DNA of 64,000 nt from JAIEOG01 sp964611895 (GTDB lineage: Bacteria; Bdellovibrionota; FAC87; UBA2466): assembly GCA_964611895.1 (NCBI GenBank), contig CAZTDN010000011.1, positions 21,696 through 85,695 on the forward strand, read 5' to 3'. The position numbers and the translations under genes are program-made. Positions 19,801-28,732 of the stretch are shown here, one piece after another. How positions within the stretch are numbered: the first letter of the stretch is position 1; each line of letters begins with the position of its first letter. The notes beneath the pieces are model-generated. The model was not told where the DNA came from and did no database searches. It saw only the letters and a program-made list of their open reading frames with translations.

Positions 19801-22197
19801 CTATGCGTCCGGCGGAGAAAGCGGAGCTAGGTACAAGAACCGAGAATCCTTTATGGTTGATAACCACTGCAATTCCTGTCTGCTAAACGGGGAAGTGAGA
19901 AGCTGCAATTCCACCGGGGCTTGATTCGCCTTTGTCAGAGCGTCCAAACTAGGCAGATCAAACCAGCCTGAGTCAGACTCAATTTCCCATGCCTCTACTT
20001 CGGAGGGGTCTAAGCCCGCTGCGCTGGCCGCGCTTTCGATAGCTTCTTGGTATCCGCCCATTTCGTCCACGAGGTTTTGTTTTTTGGCTTGTTTTCCAGT
20101 CCAGACACGACCTTGAGCGACGGATTCGACGCGGGCCGAATCCAGGCCGCGGAATCGGCCCACATGGGCCAGAAAGTCCGAGTAATAGCTCTTGAGGCGG
20201 CGTTCCATGACCAAGCGTTCTTTTGCGTTCCACGCTCGGTGTTCTGAGTAAAGTCCCGGGTAAGGCGCATCCGTCAGAAGTTCTTTGTGCAAGTCAATTT
20301 TCTTAAACAGTTCGGCAAAACTGAATTTGCCCAAAAACACTCCGATGGAGCCCGTTAGTGTCATGGGCCCAGCGAGAATTCGTCGGCTGGGAGCCGCGAT
20401 ATAATAACCGCCGCTGGCAGCGATATCGCCCATAGAGACGGTGACGGGTTTTGTCTTGTTTAAGATCTCAAGTTCCGCAGCAATTTTTTGACTGGCCAAA
20501 ACTTCCCCCCCTGGACTTGCGACGCGCAGAACGACTCCGGCTGTTCTAGCATCCGATTTGGCTAGGGCTAGTTTTTGGCTCATGGCAGGGGGAGTAACGA
20601 GATCGGTCCCCGCTATCGAAAGCCACCTGTTTTTAGTCGGTAGAATGTTACCCGCGGCGACAACGACTCCAATTCGTGGTGGCAGAGCGAGTCGATCTTT
20701 CCTGGGGGCGGCGTAAGGAGCAGGGTAGTCCCAATCGGATTTGTTGGCTGCTACTGCAGAGAACGAGCGAATCCCGTCTACTAGGCCCTCGCGTTTAGCC
20801 TCTTCCGCGCTGAGCAAACCGAGATCTAGCAGACCAGCCCAGCGCTTTTTATCGAAACCGCGCTCTTGAACCAAAAGCTCAATTAAAGTGTTTTGGAGGT
20901 CCCGCAACTCCTCCAGAGTGGAAGTTCGGGAAACTTCTGAGGACTCTTTTCGAGTGAACATTTCTGGAGCGGACTTGTATTTTCCTGCCGCAAGAAACTC
21001 TGCTTCGACACCAATTTTGTCGAGGGTGCCTTTAAGAAAATAGTGCTCAGCCTTCAGTCCCAACCAGCGGATTTCGCCTGCAGGCTCAATGTGGATGGTG
21101 CTAGCTGCAGAAGCGATGAGGTATTCCTTGATGCCGGCATTGGAAAGAAATACATCGATATTCTTCCCCGATTTCCGCACACGTTGCATTGCTAAAAAAA
21201 CTTCGTGTGCCGAAGCCAACCCGAGAGGAAAAGTATCCAGCCGTACGAGCACTCGCCGAGTGTGGGGATCTTTGCGTATTCCCTCTAGGGTTTGCAGTAA
21301 CCCCAGCAACGAAGGTCTAGCATTCGCAAAAAGGGTACCAGAGTAACGCTCATCCGATAAAGAGCTGCCAATCGCGACGAAGGTGGAGTGAGCTGGAGCG
21401 ATTGCCGAAGCATATGGGCGTGTTCCAGACTGAAACCCCATCACGAACTTTCGGCCCGCTTGGGGAGCAAAAGTTGAAAACAAGGAGACGTTTCCAAAGT
21501 GAATTTGCACGCCCGCAAGCCATTGGTACTGGGTGTGGTAGCCCGCCCGCAACCGAACACCTTCTGCAATGTTCCAGTGCAGCATTCCTTGCCCTTCGTA
21601 ACGGCCGCTAAAGTAGTTTTGATTCGACACGTCTATTGAGAGATCGATCTGCGGAATCGGTCGCAGAGTAAGGGCGGCAACAAACTCAGTCGGTTGATTG
21701 TTTCCGCTGAGTTTTGGCGTATTGACCCCGTTAGCAAGCAGTCCCACTGAGAGGTGTTTAGTTGGTCGAAACTGCAGACCAAGATCCCAGGAATCCATCG
21801 CAGCGCCGGAATCAAACCGGGATAATCCCAACCGCACACCCGCAAATAGAGATGGCGTGAGTGGTGCTCCCAGGGCGAACTGAAACCTCGACCAACGCGC
21901 GCTTTCAAAGCGTTCAGCGCCAAAACCCACCATCCCCCATGCCATTGCAAGGTTAAAGTCGCCACGAGAGTCGGGGTTCGTTCCATAGGCCAGAGACGAG
22001 GTAAAGTCTGCTCCGTTTAGCTCAGTATCAAAACCCAGAGCCGCTGGTTGAATGAGTGTGTTTCGCGCTTCGTACGAGCCTGAGATCGATGTGCCAAAAT
22101 CGAGCCCATTGCGATGCGGGTCGGCGAATGCGGTCTGAAAACTAAAGAGGTAAGCTCCAAGGGCTACGAAAATATTGCAGTATCGGGTGTTGAGCAT
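19801..22197 (-). CDS. SppA-family serine protease fused to an N-terminal barrel-like domain
   Basis: The ATG at 22197 begins a signal peptide (CNIFVALGAYLFSFQTAFA); the longer frame to 22293 would overlap the divergent gene. The 798-residue product has two parts. Residues about 25-270 are rich in alternating beta strands (GVRLGLSRFDSG, RLRAGYHTQYQW, FGNVSLFSTFAPQAG) and resemble an outer-membrane barrel. From about 275 two SppA domains follow. The catalytic Lys is Lys408 in KYKSAPEMF, the nucleophile Ser595 in DIAASGGYY, and ASPGGEV and GSIGVFLG are conserved. SppA normally cuts leftover signal peptides in the inner membrane and has no such N-terminal domain. The fusion could place the protease at the outer membrane or in the periplasm. 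Confidence 0.85.
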   Translation of the reverse strand: MLNTRYCNIFVALGAYLFSFQTAFADPHRNGLDFGTSISGSYEARNTLIQPAALGFDTELNGADFTSSLAYGTNPDSRGDFNLAMAWGMVGFGAERFESARWSRFQFALGAPLTPSLFAGVRLGLSRFDSGAAMDSWDLGLQFRPTKHLSVGLLANGVNTPKLSGNNQPTEFVAALTLRPIPQIDLSIDVSNQNYFSGRYEGQGMLHWNIAEGVRLRAGYHTQYQWLAGVQIHFGNVSLFSTFAPQAGRKFVMGFQSGTRPYASAIAPAHSTFVAIGSSLSDERYSGTLFANARPSLLGLLQTLEGIRKDPHTRRVLVRLDTFPLGLASAHEVFLAMQRVRKSGKNIDVFLSNAGIKEYLIASAASTIHIEPAGEIRWLGLKAEHYFLKGTLDKIGVEAEFLAAGKYKSAPEMFTRKESSEVSRTSTLEELRDLQNTLIELLVQERGFDKKRWAGLLDLGLLSAEEAKREGLVDGIRSFSAVAANKSDWDYPAPYAAPRKDRLALPPRIGVVVAAGNILPTKNRWLSIAGTDLVTPPAMSQKLALAKSDARTAGVVLRVASPGGEVLASQKIAAELEILNKTKPVTVSMGDIAASGGYYIAAPSRRILAGPMTLTGSIGVFLGKFSFAELFKKIDLHKELLTDAPYPGLYSEHRAWNAKERLVMERRLKSYYSDFLAHVGRFRGLDSARVESVAQGRVWTGKQAKKQNLVDEMGGYQEAIESAASAAGLDPSEVEAWEIESDSGWFDLPSLDALTKANQAPVELQLLTSPFSRQELQWLSTIKDSRFLYLAPLSPPDA

Positions 22198-22243
22198 GTC
22201 TGCATATTTGCATGGAAGGCAGCGGTTTGGTAGGAGATCCCTT

Positions 22244-22642
22244 ATGGCAATGGATCCGCTAGAAAAAGATCGGCTTCGCCGGCAGATGGCCACTCGAATG
22301 CATTTGATTTTGGGTGGAGGTGCGTCCGTGGAATGCGTCGGAGCGCACTATCAGGATGAACCGGTGGTTTGTGATTTGTGCTTGGATGCGCATGCGACAG
22401 AGCTTTTCGTAATTCGCAACCGCGCGCACAAAAAATTCCACGTTGCCGCTGCCTGCTTGAGAGAAATGGTGCGTTTTCAGGTGGGCGATGTCGTGGATAT
22501 GGGCAAGTGGCTAGAAAAAATGAAAGAGATCAAGCTGGATCACGAAAAACGTAAGCGTGATGAGGATCTTTTGCGTTTGGAAGAGCGTCGGCGACTTGAG
22601 AAAAAAGTCATTGTGCGACGACGCGAAAGCCATGCGAATTGA
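22244..22642 (+). CDS. Small Cys/His protein of unknown function upstream of cinA
   Basis: TAGGAG at 22231-22236 points to ATG 22244, giving 132 residues; the open frame back to 22175 lacks a ribosome site. The middle has VVCDLC followed by DAHATEL, HKKFH and AACLREM. This is a Cys/His arrangement that could bind zinc. The C-terminal third is a highly charged helix (KMKEIKLDHEKRKRDEDLLRLEERRRLEKK), likely a coiled coil or nucleic-acid contact. I do not recognise the family. The last 11 bases overlap the start of cinA, so the two are translationally coupled. Confidence 0.75.
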   Translation: MAMDPLEKDRLRRQMATRMHLILGGGASVECVGAHYQDEPVVCDLCLDAHATELFVIRNRAHKKFHVAAACLREMVRFQVGDVVDMGKWLEKMKEIKLDHEKRKRDEDLLRLEERRRLEKKVIVRRRESHAN

Positions 22643-23876
22643 AACCCTAGCCATTGGTGACGAGCTCCTTACGGGAAAAATCTCAGACACTAATAGCGCT
22701 TATGTCGCCGCTGAGCTTTTTAAGAATGGATTGAGGCTGGACAGATGTTCAGTCGTGCCTGACGACGAATCTGCTATTCGAAATGCTTTTGAAGAGTTGG
22801 GCGCACGGTGTCGGTTTGTGGTCTGTTTCGGCGGTCTGGGGCCTACTTCAGATGATAAGACCGCGCTGGTTGTCGCCAACCACTTGGGGACTGAAGTAGA
22901 GGACCACCCCGAGTCTTTGGCGCAGCTGCAAGTATTTGCGCGCAAGCGCAATAGAGAGCTCACCCCTCAACTTCTCAAACAAATAAAAACGCCGAAGGGT
23001 TCGCGTGCGTTATTCAACAAGGTTGGGCTAGCTCCTGGTTTCGTTTGTACTCTGGGCAAAGCCCAGTTTTACTTTCTTCCTGGGGTGCCTCACGAGATGA
23101 AGCCGCTTTTTACCCAAGAGGTGTTGCCCGAGCTGCTGCAAGCCAATACAGACCTCGGAGGCGGTTATACCCATTCCCACGTTTGGAAGTGCGTGGGGAT
23201 TCCCGAGTCTGAACTGCAAAGGTTGATGGACCCCGTCGAAGCGGCGTTGCCGGCCGGGGCGTGGTTAGGGTATCGGACCAAATCGCCCGAAAACCATTTG
23301 GTTTTGTATTGGAAGGCGCCTGCTCGTGAGTTGCCGTCCAAATGGAGTGCGTTTGTGGAACGCATTCGAAGCCTCCTGGCACCGTATAGTTTTACCGAAG
23401 ACAATCACGAACTCGAAAGCCTGGTGATAGCGGAGCTAAAGTCCCGGGGAGCGCGTGTCGCTCTGGCAGAGTCATGCACTGGTGGTGTCCTAGCGCAGCG
23501 ATTGACCAGTGTGGCAGGTAGTTCAGAGGTTTTTTGGGGGAGCGCGGTGGTTTACCAAACCGGCGCCAAGGCGAGTTTATTGAGCGTCCGGGTGTCCGAT
23601 GTTGAAGCCGTTTCTGCCCGATGTTCCCGCGAACTGGCTTTGCATTTGAGAGAAAAGAGTGGCTGCGAGTATGCTTTGGCCATCACAGGGTACATGGGGC
23701 CTACGGGCGGTACGGATAAAGATCCGGTGGGTACGGTTTATTTGGCGGTTGCTGGGCCAAGCGGCATGAGTGAAGAGCGCATCCAAATACCCACCCGCAA
23801 TCGTGAAGTCGATCGGTATGCGGCGAGCACTTATGCACTAAACAGGCTTAGGCTGGTGCTGGGTCAAAGAGCTTAG
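22632..23876 (+). CDS. cinA: CinA: molybdopterin-binding-like domain plus nicotinamide-nucleotide amidase
   Basis: The 414-residue length from ATG 22632 fits CinA. The N-terminal MoCF-like domain shows IGDELLTGKISDTNS and FGGLGPTSDDKT. The C-terminal PncC-type domain shows LAESCTGGVLAQRLTSVAGSS, GSAVVY and GPTGGTDKDPVGTVYLAV. Family members recycle pyridine nucleotides by deamidating NMN or hydrolysing ADP-ribose, and in some bacteria the gene is competence-induced. The open frame extends to 22557 but would overlap the upstream gene further. MRIETLAIGDE is the family's usual N-terminus. The gene overlaps its upstream neighbour by 11 bases. Confidence 0.94.
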   Translation: MRIETLAIGDELLTGKISDTNSAYVAAELFKNGLRLDRCSVVPDDESAIRNAFEELGARCRFVVCFGGLGPTSDDKTALVVANHLGTEVEDHPESLAQLQVFARKRNRELTPQLLKQIKTPKGSRALFNKVGLAPGFVCTLGKAQFYFLPGVPHEMKPLFTQEVLPELLQANTDLGGGYTHSHVWKCVGIPESELQRLMDPVEAALPAGAWLGYRTKSPENHLVLYWKAPARELPSKWSAFVERIRSLLAPYSFTEDNHELESLVIAELKSRGARVALAESCTGGVLAQRLTSVAGSSEVFWGSAVVYQTGAKASLLSVRVSDVEAVSARCSRELALHLREKSGCEYALAITGYMGPTGGTDKDPVGTVYLAVAGPSGMSEERIQIPTRNREVDRYAASTYALNRLRLVLGQRA

Positions 23877-23909
23877 TGGCTCCTGACCCAACTCCATCGT
23901 AATTTGCGC

Positions 23910-24230
23910 CTATTCTTCGCCGTAAGTGAAGGAACTCGAGGTCGCGCCGACTCCCGTTAGGCCAGAGCCTACCGAGAAAAGGGACGGTCCTTCGTTCGAG
24001 CGAGCGGCCTGAGCAAAAGGAGAAGCCGGTGCTTTGACTGGCGATGCTTTTTTCTTGGCTGCGGTAGCTTTCTTCTTGGGGGCAGCCTTGCGTTTTGCGG
24101 CCTTTTTCTTGGCCGCTTTTTTCGCGGGCTTCTTTTTCGCAGCGGCTTTCTTTTTTGCCGCTTTTTTCTTAGCTGGTTTCTTTTTCGCAGCGGTTTTCTT
24201 TTTTGCCGCTTTCTTTTTCTTCTTAGCCAT
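23910..24230 (-). CDS. Histone H1-like lysine/alanine-rich DNA-binding protein
   Basis: GGAGG lies 6 bases before ATG 24230, giving 106 residues. Residues 2-70 are almost only Lys and Ala, in repeats of the AKKK/AAKKK type, as in bacterial histone H1-like proteins (Chlamydia HctB, Pseudomonas AlgP tail). Such tails bind DNA without sequence preference and compact the nucleoid. The last 35 residues are different: Pro/Ser/Gly-rich and uncharged, ending in TYGEE. The gene is convergent with cinA across 33 bases. It is divergent from a basic/acidic protein gene at 24506, with a 275-base AT-rich region between them that should hold both promoters. Confidence 0.85.
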   Translation of the reverse strand: MAKKKKKAAKKKTAAKKKPAKKKAAKKKAAAKKKPAKKAAKKKAAKRKAAPKKKATAAKKKASPVKAPASPFAQAARSNEGPSLFSVGSGLTGVGATSSSFTYGEE

Positions 24231-24505
24231 TTCGTCCTCCGGTAAAATTTGACGGCCCGCTCCGACGTGAAACAGAGCTGGTTTAGTCGACAACAGGCAA
24301 TAGCATACTTTCCAGAAATGGTACAAACGTTTTAAATTAAATCGAAATTCGGCGAATTTGTGATTGCAAAGAAAGCAGAAACCGATTATCCAATTAATAT
24401 ACCTTAGTATTTATTCTTTCTACTTTTTAGTCGGAACAGGGGGAATGCTTCGGGCTTGAAAAGAAGCCTGGGTATTCAGTTTTCAACGGGGCATGGGGGG
24501 GACTT

Positions 24506-24967
24506 ATGGCCAAGCTGGCTAAGTCTAGACGCGAGAAAACGACGACTAAGGCAAAGGCATCAGTGCGCAAGCCAGATCGTGCACTGACGCTTCGAGGCAA
24601 AAACGACGCAGCGCCGGAAAAAACGGCGCCTACACCCACACCTGCTGCGGACGCCGGTCCATCCAAAAAAATTTCTCAGAAATTTTTGGAAGCGATGGAA
24701 AAGCGTAAGACGCAGGGCGGCTGGGGAGCTCGCAAGGGGGCGCTTTTCGGGGGGAAACCTCCTGGGCGACGCGGTCGCCGTCCTAAAGCGAGTGCGGAGT
24801 ACACTCCAGAGAACAACTCGGAAGAAGCCTATGTGCTCGAGTCGGAATACGAGCGTATCGAATACGACACGGGCATAAGCTACAAACAGCCGGGCGGTTC
24901 AAAGGATGAGAGCTTCAGCCTGGATCGTTTTGATGACTTCGACGAAGAGTTGAATTTCGATCGATAA
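24506..24967 (+). CDS. Small protein with basic AT-hook-like N-terminal half and acidic tail
   Basis: The 153-residue protein is not a known family. The first 95 residues are basic, with a Lys/Arg start (KLAKSRREKTTTKAK), an Ala/Pro spacer, and a PPGRRGRRPKA segment close to the AT-hook core (RGRP). The last 50 residues are strongly acidic (DRFDDFDEELNFDR). This polarity is common in DNA- or RNA-polymerase-associated proteins. The gene lies 6 bases before the sigma-factor-like gene, in the same direction, and is divergent from a histone H1-like gene. A role in nucleoid or transcription control is inferred from context only. Confidence 0.7.
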   Translation: MAKLAKSRREKTTTKAKASVRKPDRALTLRGKNDAAPEKTAPTPTPAADAGPSKKISQKFLEAMEKRKTQGGWGARKGALFGGKPPGRRGRRPKASAEYTPENNSEEAYVLESEYERIEYDTGISYKQPGGSKDESFSLDRFDDFDEELNFDR

Positions 24968-24973
24968 AGAGTT

Positions 24974-25570
24974 GTGATAGCGGGTGCTATGGCATCAACT
25001 AAGGCGGTAGACCGCTCTCCTGACTTGCGTGAGTTCATCAAAGAGAACGATCAGCGGGTATACGATTTCTGTGCTTATTTTTTAGCTTCGGATAATTCCG
25101 TAGACGAACTCGTTCTATCTGTTTTCCGAGAATTCGGAGAATCGTTCAACAAGGGCTATGGTCCGCTGTCCCCCGACGCTTCTAAGTCGGCGTTGAGGGT
25201 GCACCTCTTTCAAATTGCTTGGGCGCATGTTCAAGCAGCATTGCACCAGTCCCTTTCTCCTGCTCTATCCGGTCGCGATACTCGGGTTCTGAAGTCGCTG
25301 GAAACGGACCTTTTGAATCAAGAGGGCGAAGTCAGGGAACAAGTTCGAGAACGTTTAGGGTGTGTGGACCCCGAATTAAGAGCGCCCGTCATTCTTCGAG
25401 ATATTCTTCGCTTTGAAGATGAGGAAACCGCGCGCATTCTCGGCTTGCGCTGGGGAGTTTATCGACACCGCCTTCACCGTGGTCGACTGGATTTTAAGGA
25501 TTCACTTAAAGGCTATCCGGTCCACGAAGCATCTTTTTCCACGCATCTAGGTGGAGACTCCAAATGGTGA
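24974..25570 (+). CDS. ECF sigma factor-like protein
   Basis: The protein is 198 residues from GTG 24974, or 193 from ATG 24989; neither start has a strong ribosome site. The N-terminal half resembles region 2 (YDFCAYFLASDNSVDELVLSVFREFGESF), though the usual aromatic and Asp signature is weak. The C-terminal half fits region 4 (PVILRDILRFEDEETARILGLRWGVYRHRLHRGRLDFKDSL), the helix-turn-helix that reads the -35 element. It directs RNA polymerase to special promoters if functional. The next gene overlaps it by 7 bases and encodes a zinc-type anti-sigma factor, which supports the call. Confidence 0.75.
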   Translation: MIAGAMASTKAVDRSPDLREFIKENDQRVYDFCAYFLASDNSVDELVLSVFREFGESFNKGYGPLSPDASKSALRVHLFQIAWAHVQAALHQSLSPALSGRDTRVLKSLETDLLNQEGEVREQVRERLGCVDPELRAPVILRDILRFEDEETARILGLRWGVYRHRLHRGRLDFKDSLKGYPVHEASFSTHLGGDSKW

Positions 25571-26127
25571 CAACCTGCTTTTTTTGCCAGAGCATGCTGT
25601 CGGATTATCTTGAGCGGCTCTTGCCCAACGCTCGGCACGAAGAGCTGAAGAACCATCTCGCCGATTGCAAACAATGCTCTGAAATACACGAGGATTTGCG
25701 TCGAACGTTGAGTGTGGCACATTCGATCCAAAGTCGGCCGATAACTGTTGAGACCTCTTTACGAATCGCCGAGACGTGTCAGGCGAGTAGCCGTCGGTTT
25801 TCTCCTTCAGTGGTTTCTCGTTGGGCACTCTTGGGCATGGTGGCTGTGCTACTTTTCGGAAGTGTGGCCGTTTTTTTTCCGAGCCTGTTTCCGGCACTGG
25901 GTCGGTGGCGCTTGGGCAGCAATGAATCGGATTTTGTGCGGTACTTTCCCATGGTGCATGGAGCCGGAGAAATTATCGAAGAGCAGGGTAACTGGTTGCG
26001 GGTTCGTGAGCCGGCGATGCGTAGCCTTTGGGAAGAGGGGGGAATCTCTCCCGAAGAGTTTGAGAAGAGTTTTACCGGGCATCCAGACTTAGGGGAAAAG
26101 TCGGACGTCGGAGAAGAAATGAACTGA
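25564..26127 (+). CDS. Membrane anti-sigma factor with zinc-finger (ZAS) motif
   Basis: The 187-residue protein starts with a cytoplasmic anti-sigma domain. The ZAS motif is His31-x3-Cys35-x2-Cys38, and Cys5 can complete the zinc site. A single membrane helix follows near 84-108. The last 80 residues would be periplasmic and contain no known sensor fold. It should hold the partner sigma factor at the membrane until an envelope signal releases it. GGTGGAG precedes the ATG, and the start overlaps the sigma gene by 7 bases. The signal and the protease that would release the sigma factor are not visible here. Confidence 0.83.
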   Translation: MVTTCFFCQSMLSDYLERLLPNARHEELKNHLADCKQCSEIHEDLRRTLSVAHSIQSRPITVETSLRIAETCQASSRRFSPSVVSRWALLGMVAVLLFGSVAVFFPSLFPALGRWRLGSNESDFVRYFPMVHGAGEIIEEQGNWLRVREPAMRSLWEEGGISPEEFEKSFTGHPDLGEKSDVGEEMN

Positions 26128-26128
26128 T

Positions 26129-27781
26129 GTGAAGATCGCCTTAGCCCAGCTTAACCCGATCCTTGGCGACTGCGCGGGTAACACTGAAAAAATATCCCGG
26201 TTTATAAGTCGAGCGGAGCAGGCCGGTGCGAGTTTGGTGGTTTTTCCCGAGCTGTCGATCACAGGCTATCCTCCAATGGATTTGCTCGACGGGGGCGGAC
26301 TTTGCGCGCAGAACCTGGCCTGCCTAGATCGTCTTCGAGACCTGAACTCTTCAATTGCTGTTGTGGTGGGTTTTGTAGAAAAAAACCCATCCTTTACCGG
26401 CAACCCGTATTTCAATTCGGCAGCGTTAATCCGAAATGGTTCAATTGAGGCGGTATACCGCAAACAGTTGCTACCTGCTTATGACGTCTTTGAAGACCCA
26501 CGATATTTTGCGCCCGGCCAATCGGGCCTAGAGTTTGAGCTACGGGGCCAGCGTTTTGCGGTAACGATTTGCGAAGATATTTGGAATTTTCCCCGTTTTG
26601 TCGAAAGGCTCTATGCGACGCAGCCCTTGGATGCGGTTCGGGACAGCGCCGTCGACTGGCTCATCAATCTCTCCGCTTCGCCCTTTCATTTGGGCAAGCC
26701 CACGCGTCGAGAAGAATTGTTTGTGCGCGTCAGCGGTTACACTCGGGCTGGGTTGTTGTTTTGCAATCAGGTGGGCGCAAACGACGATTTGATTTTCGAC
26801 GGTGGTAGCTCGGCGGTGAGCGCGCAAGGAAAGCGCCTGATCGAACCGGTCTATTTTGAAGAAAGCTTGCTGCTCGTCGACACCCAAACCACTCAGCCGG
26901 TTTCAGCCCCCCAAGTTTCTGATGCTTGCTGGTTGATGCAGGCTCTGGTTCTGGGGATTCGAGACTATTGTGACAAAACCCAATCAAAGGGAGTCTGTCT
27001 GGGACTTAGCGGGGGTATTGACAGCAGTGTTGTAGCTTCGCTTGCCGTACAAGCCTTGGGCAAAGATCGGGTTTTGGGAGTTTTGTTGCCCAGCGAGTTT
27101 ACGTCGGCAGCCAGTAACGAAGATGCGCTGGCGTTGGCATCAGCGCTGGGCATACAGACAAAAACACTTTCTATTGTTGGGGTGCTTCGAGAAGCGTCTG
27201 CGGAATTAAGGAAGCACGGTGAAGTACTGGCACCTCTGACTCAGGAGAATCTTCAACCGCGCCTGCGCATGGCGTTGCTCATGGCGCTAGCGAATGAACG
27301 AGGGTATCTCTTGCTTAATACGAGCAACAAATCCGAAATCGCGACTGGTTACGCTACCTTGTATGGCGATTCTGCTGGTGCATTAGGGGTGCTGGGGGAT
27401 CTGACCAAAGATCAGGTGTTTGACCTCGCTAGAGAGATCAACTTGCAGGGGGAGAAAATTCCCCAGCGGGTGTTGACGCGTCCCCCATCGGCGGAATTGC
27501 GTCCGAACCAAAAGGACGAGGATTCTTTGCCGCCTTACGCCATCTTGGACCCGATGGTCAGGGCGCATGTTGAGCGGGGCGCTGGCAAGGCGGAGCTCAC
27601 TGCCACTGCCGGTGCGGCTACGCCCGTGGAAAAATTTTTGGCGCTGTTTCGATCATCAGAGTTCAAGCGGAGACAATCTCCGCCCATTCTACGTGTTAGT
27701 GCCCGAGCGTTTGGCAGAGGCCGTAGAGTTCCCGTCGTCGCTAAGCAGACGGAAGTTGCCTCCGGCCCACCCCAGGCATAA
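26129..27781 (+). CDS. nadE: Glutamine-dependent NAD+ synthetase
   Basis: This is the last step of NAD synthesis: ammonia from glutamine is used to amidate nicotinate adenine dinucleotide. The N-terminal nitrilase-fold glutaminase has the triad Glu41 (VVFPELSITGYPP), Lys112 (YRKQLLPAYDVFED) and Cys148 (TICEDIW). The C-terminal synthetase has the pyrophosphatase loop SGGIDSS starting at Ser294, then LLNTSNKSE and GDSAGALGVLGDLTK. The 550-residue length is normal. The start is GTG at 26129, two bases after the anti-sigma stop. The last 25 residues are a variable basic tail. Confidence 0.96.
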   Translation: MKIALAQLNPILGDCAGNTEKISRFISRAEQAGASLVVFPELSITGYPPMDLLDGGGLCAQNLACLDRLRDLNSSIAVVVGFVEKNPSFTGNPYFNSAALIRNGSIEAVYRKQLLPAYDVFEDPRYFAPGQSGLEFELRGQRFAVTICEDIWNFPRFVERLYATQPLDAVRDSAVDWLINLSASPFHLGKPTRREELFVRVSGYTRAGLLFCNQVGANDDLIFDGGSSAVSAQGKRLIEPVYFEESLLLVDTQTTQPVSAPQVSDACWLMQALVLGIRDYCDKTQSKGVCLGLSGGIDSSVVASLAVQALGKDRVLGVLLPSEFTSAASNEDALALASALGIQTKTLSIVGVLREASAELRKHGEVLAPLTQENLQPRLRMALLMALANERGYLLLNTSNKSEIATGYATLYGDSAGALGVLGDLTKDQVFDLAREINLQGEKIPQRVLTRPPSAELRPNQKDEDSLPPYAILDPMVRAHVERGAGKAELTATAGAATPVEKFLALFRSSEFKRRQSPPILRVSARAFGRGRRVPVVAKQTEVASGPPQA

Positions 27782-27805
27782 AGTGCCGGCCTAGGAGATA
27801 GGCAA

Positions 27806-28732
27806 ATGACTCAGCTATTTGGGCATCGTCTTGCGGCGCTTACCGCCGGGGCCACTTGGTTTTTGTTGATAGCGGGGGCGCTCGTAACGAGCACAGGCTC
27901 GGGCTTGTCCGTCCCAGATTGGCCACTTTCTTACGGGCAATGGATGCCGCCGATGATTGGTGGAGTGTTTTACGAACACGGACACCGTATGGTCGCCGGA
28001 ACTGTGGCTCTGCTGACCTGCATTATGGCAGCAGTCTTGGCCCAAACCGAACCGAGGGCTTGGGTACGGGTCCTCGCCTTTGGAGCGGTGGGGTTGGTAG
28101 TTCTACAGGCGGTGCTAGGCGGATTGACGGTGTTACTGCGGCTGCCACCGGCAGTTTCCATCTCCCACGCCATGCTAGGGCAAACATTTTTCTGCCTTGT
28201 TACCGTGATAGCTTGCGCGACGTCGCCTCGCTGGTTTCCAGGAGAGCCTGGCAGTCGGCCGCAGGATCGAGCCCTTTTTAGTTTTTCCTTCATTTTGTCG
28301 GTCGGTTTTTTTGTCCAGCTATTCTTGGGGGCGAGCGTGCGGCATTTGCATGCAGGGCTTGCGATTCCGGATTTTCCAACCGTATATGGTGGCTTTTTTC
28401 CCCCTGTGTGGAATGCGCAAATAGCATTCCACTTTTTTCACCGCCTGCTTGCTTACGCGCTTTGTATTGCGGCAGTGGTGCTGGCCTTTCGGATACTTTC
28501 TCGCGAACGCACGGACCGCATCCGTGTTTTTTTGGCTGTGCTTTGGATCGGCTTTTTGGCAGTGCAGATCCAATTGGGGGCGCTTACCATTTGGCTGCGG
28601 CGGCCCGTGGCCATTACGGCCCTTCATTTGGCGGTAGGGGCCCTCTGTCTCGTCGTGTCGGTAGTGTTGAGCTTTCGTTTGGGGTGGGCGAGTTTGCCCG
28701 TTCCCGCTCGTGAAAAAGCGAGCCATCGATGA
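27806..28732 (+). CDS. ctaA: Haem A synthase
   Basis: The 308-residue inner-membrane protein has about eight hydrophobic helices and the haem-binding histidines of CtaA/Cox15. His58 and His60 lie in EHGHR, followed by His121 (SISHAMLGQ), His209 and His212 (FHFFHR) and His274 (TALHLAVGA). The opening GALVTSTGSGLSVPDWPLSYG is diagnostic. It oxidises the C8 methyl of haem O to make haem A for an aa3-type oxidase. AGGAG lies before the ATG. The ATG of ctaB overlaps its stop in ATGA, so the two enzymes of the haem O to haem A route are coupled. Confidence 0.95.
   Translation: MTQLFGHRLAALTAGATWFLLIAGALVTSTGSGLSVPDWPLSYGQWMPPMIGGVFYEHGHRMVAGTVALLTCIMAAVLAQTEPRAWVRVLAFGAVGLVVLQAVLGGLTVLLRLPPAVSISHAMLGQTFFCLVTVIACATSPRWFPGEPGSRPQDRALFSFSFILSVGFFVQLFLGASVRHLHAGLAIPDFPTVYGGFFPPVWNAQIAFHFFHRLLAYALCIAAVVLAFRILSRERTDRIRVFLAVLWIGFLAVQIQLGALTIWLRRPVAITALHLAVGALCLVVSVVLSFRLGWASLPVPAREKASHR

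Noticed and set aside
24034..24252. Hydrophobic 72-residue open frame (FFF/AAF repeats) that looks like a membrane protein
   Set aside because: It is the complement of the Lys/Ala codons of the histone H1-like gene, which makes Phe/Ala runs by necessity.
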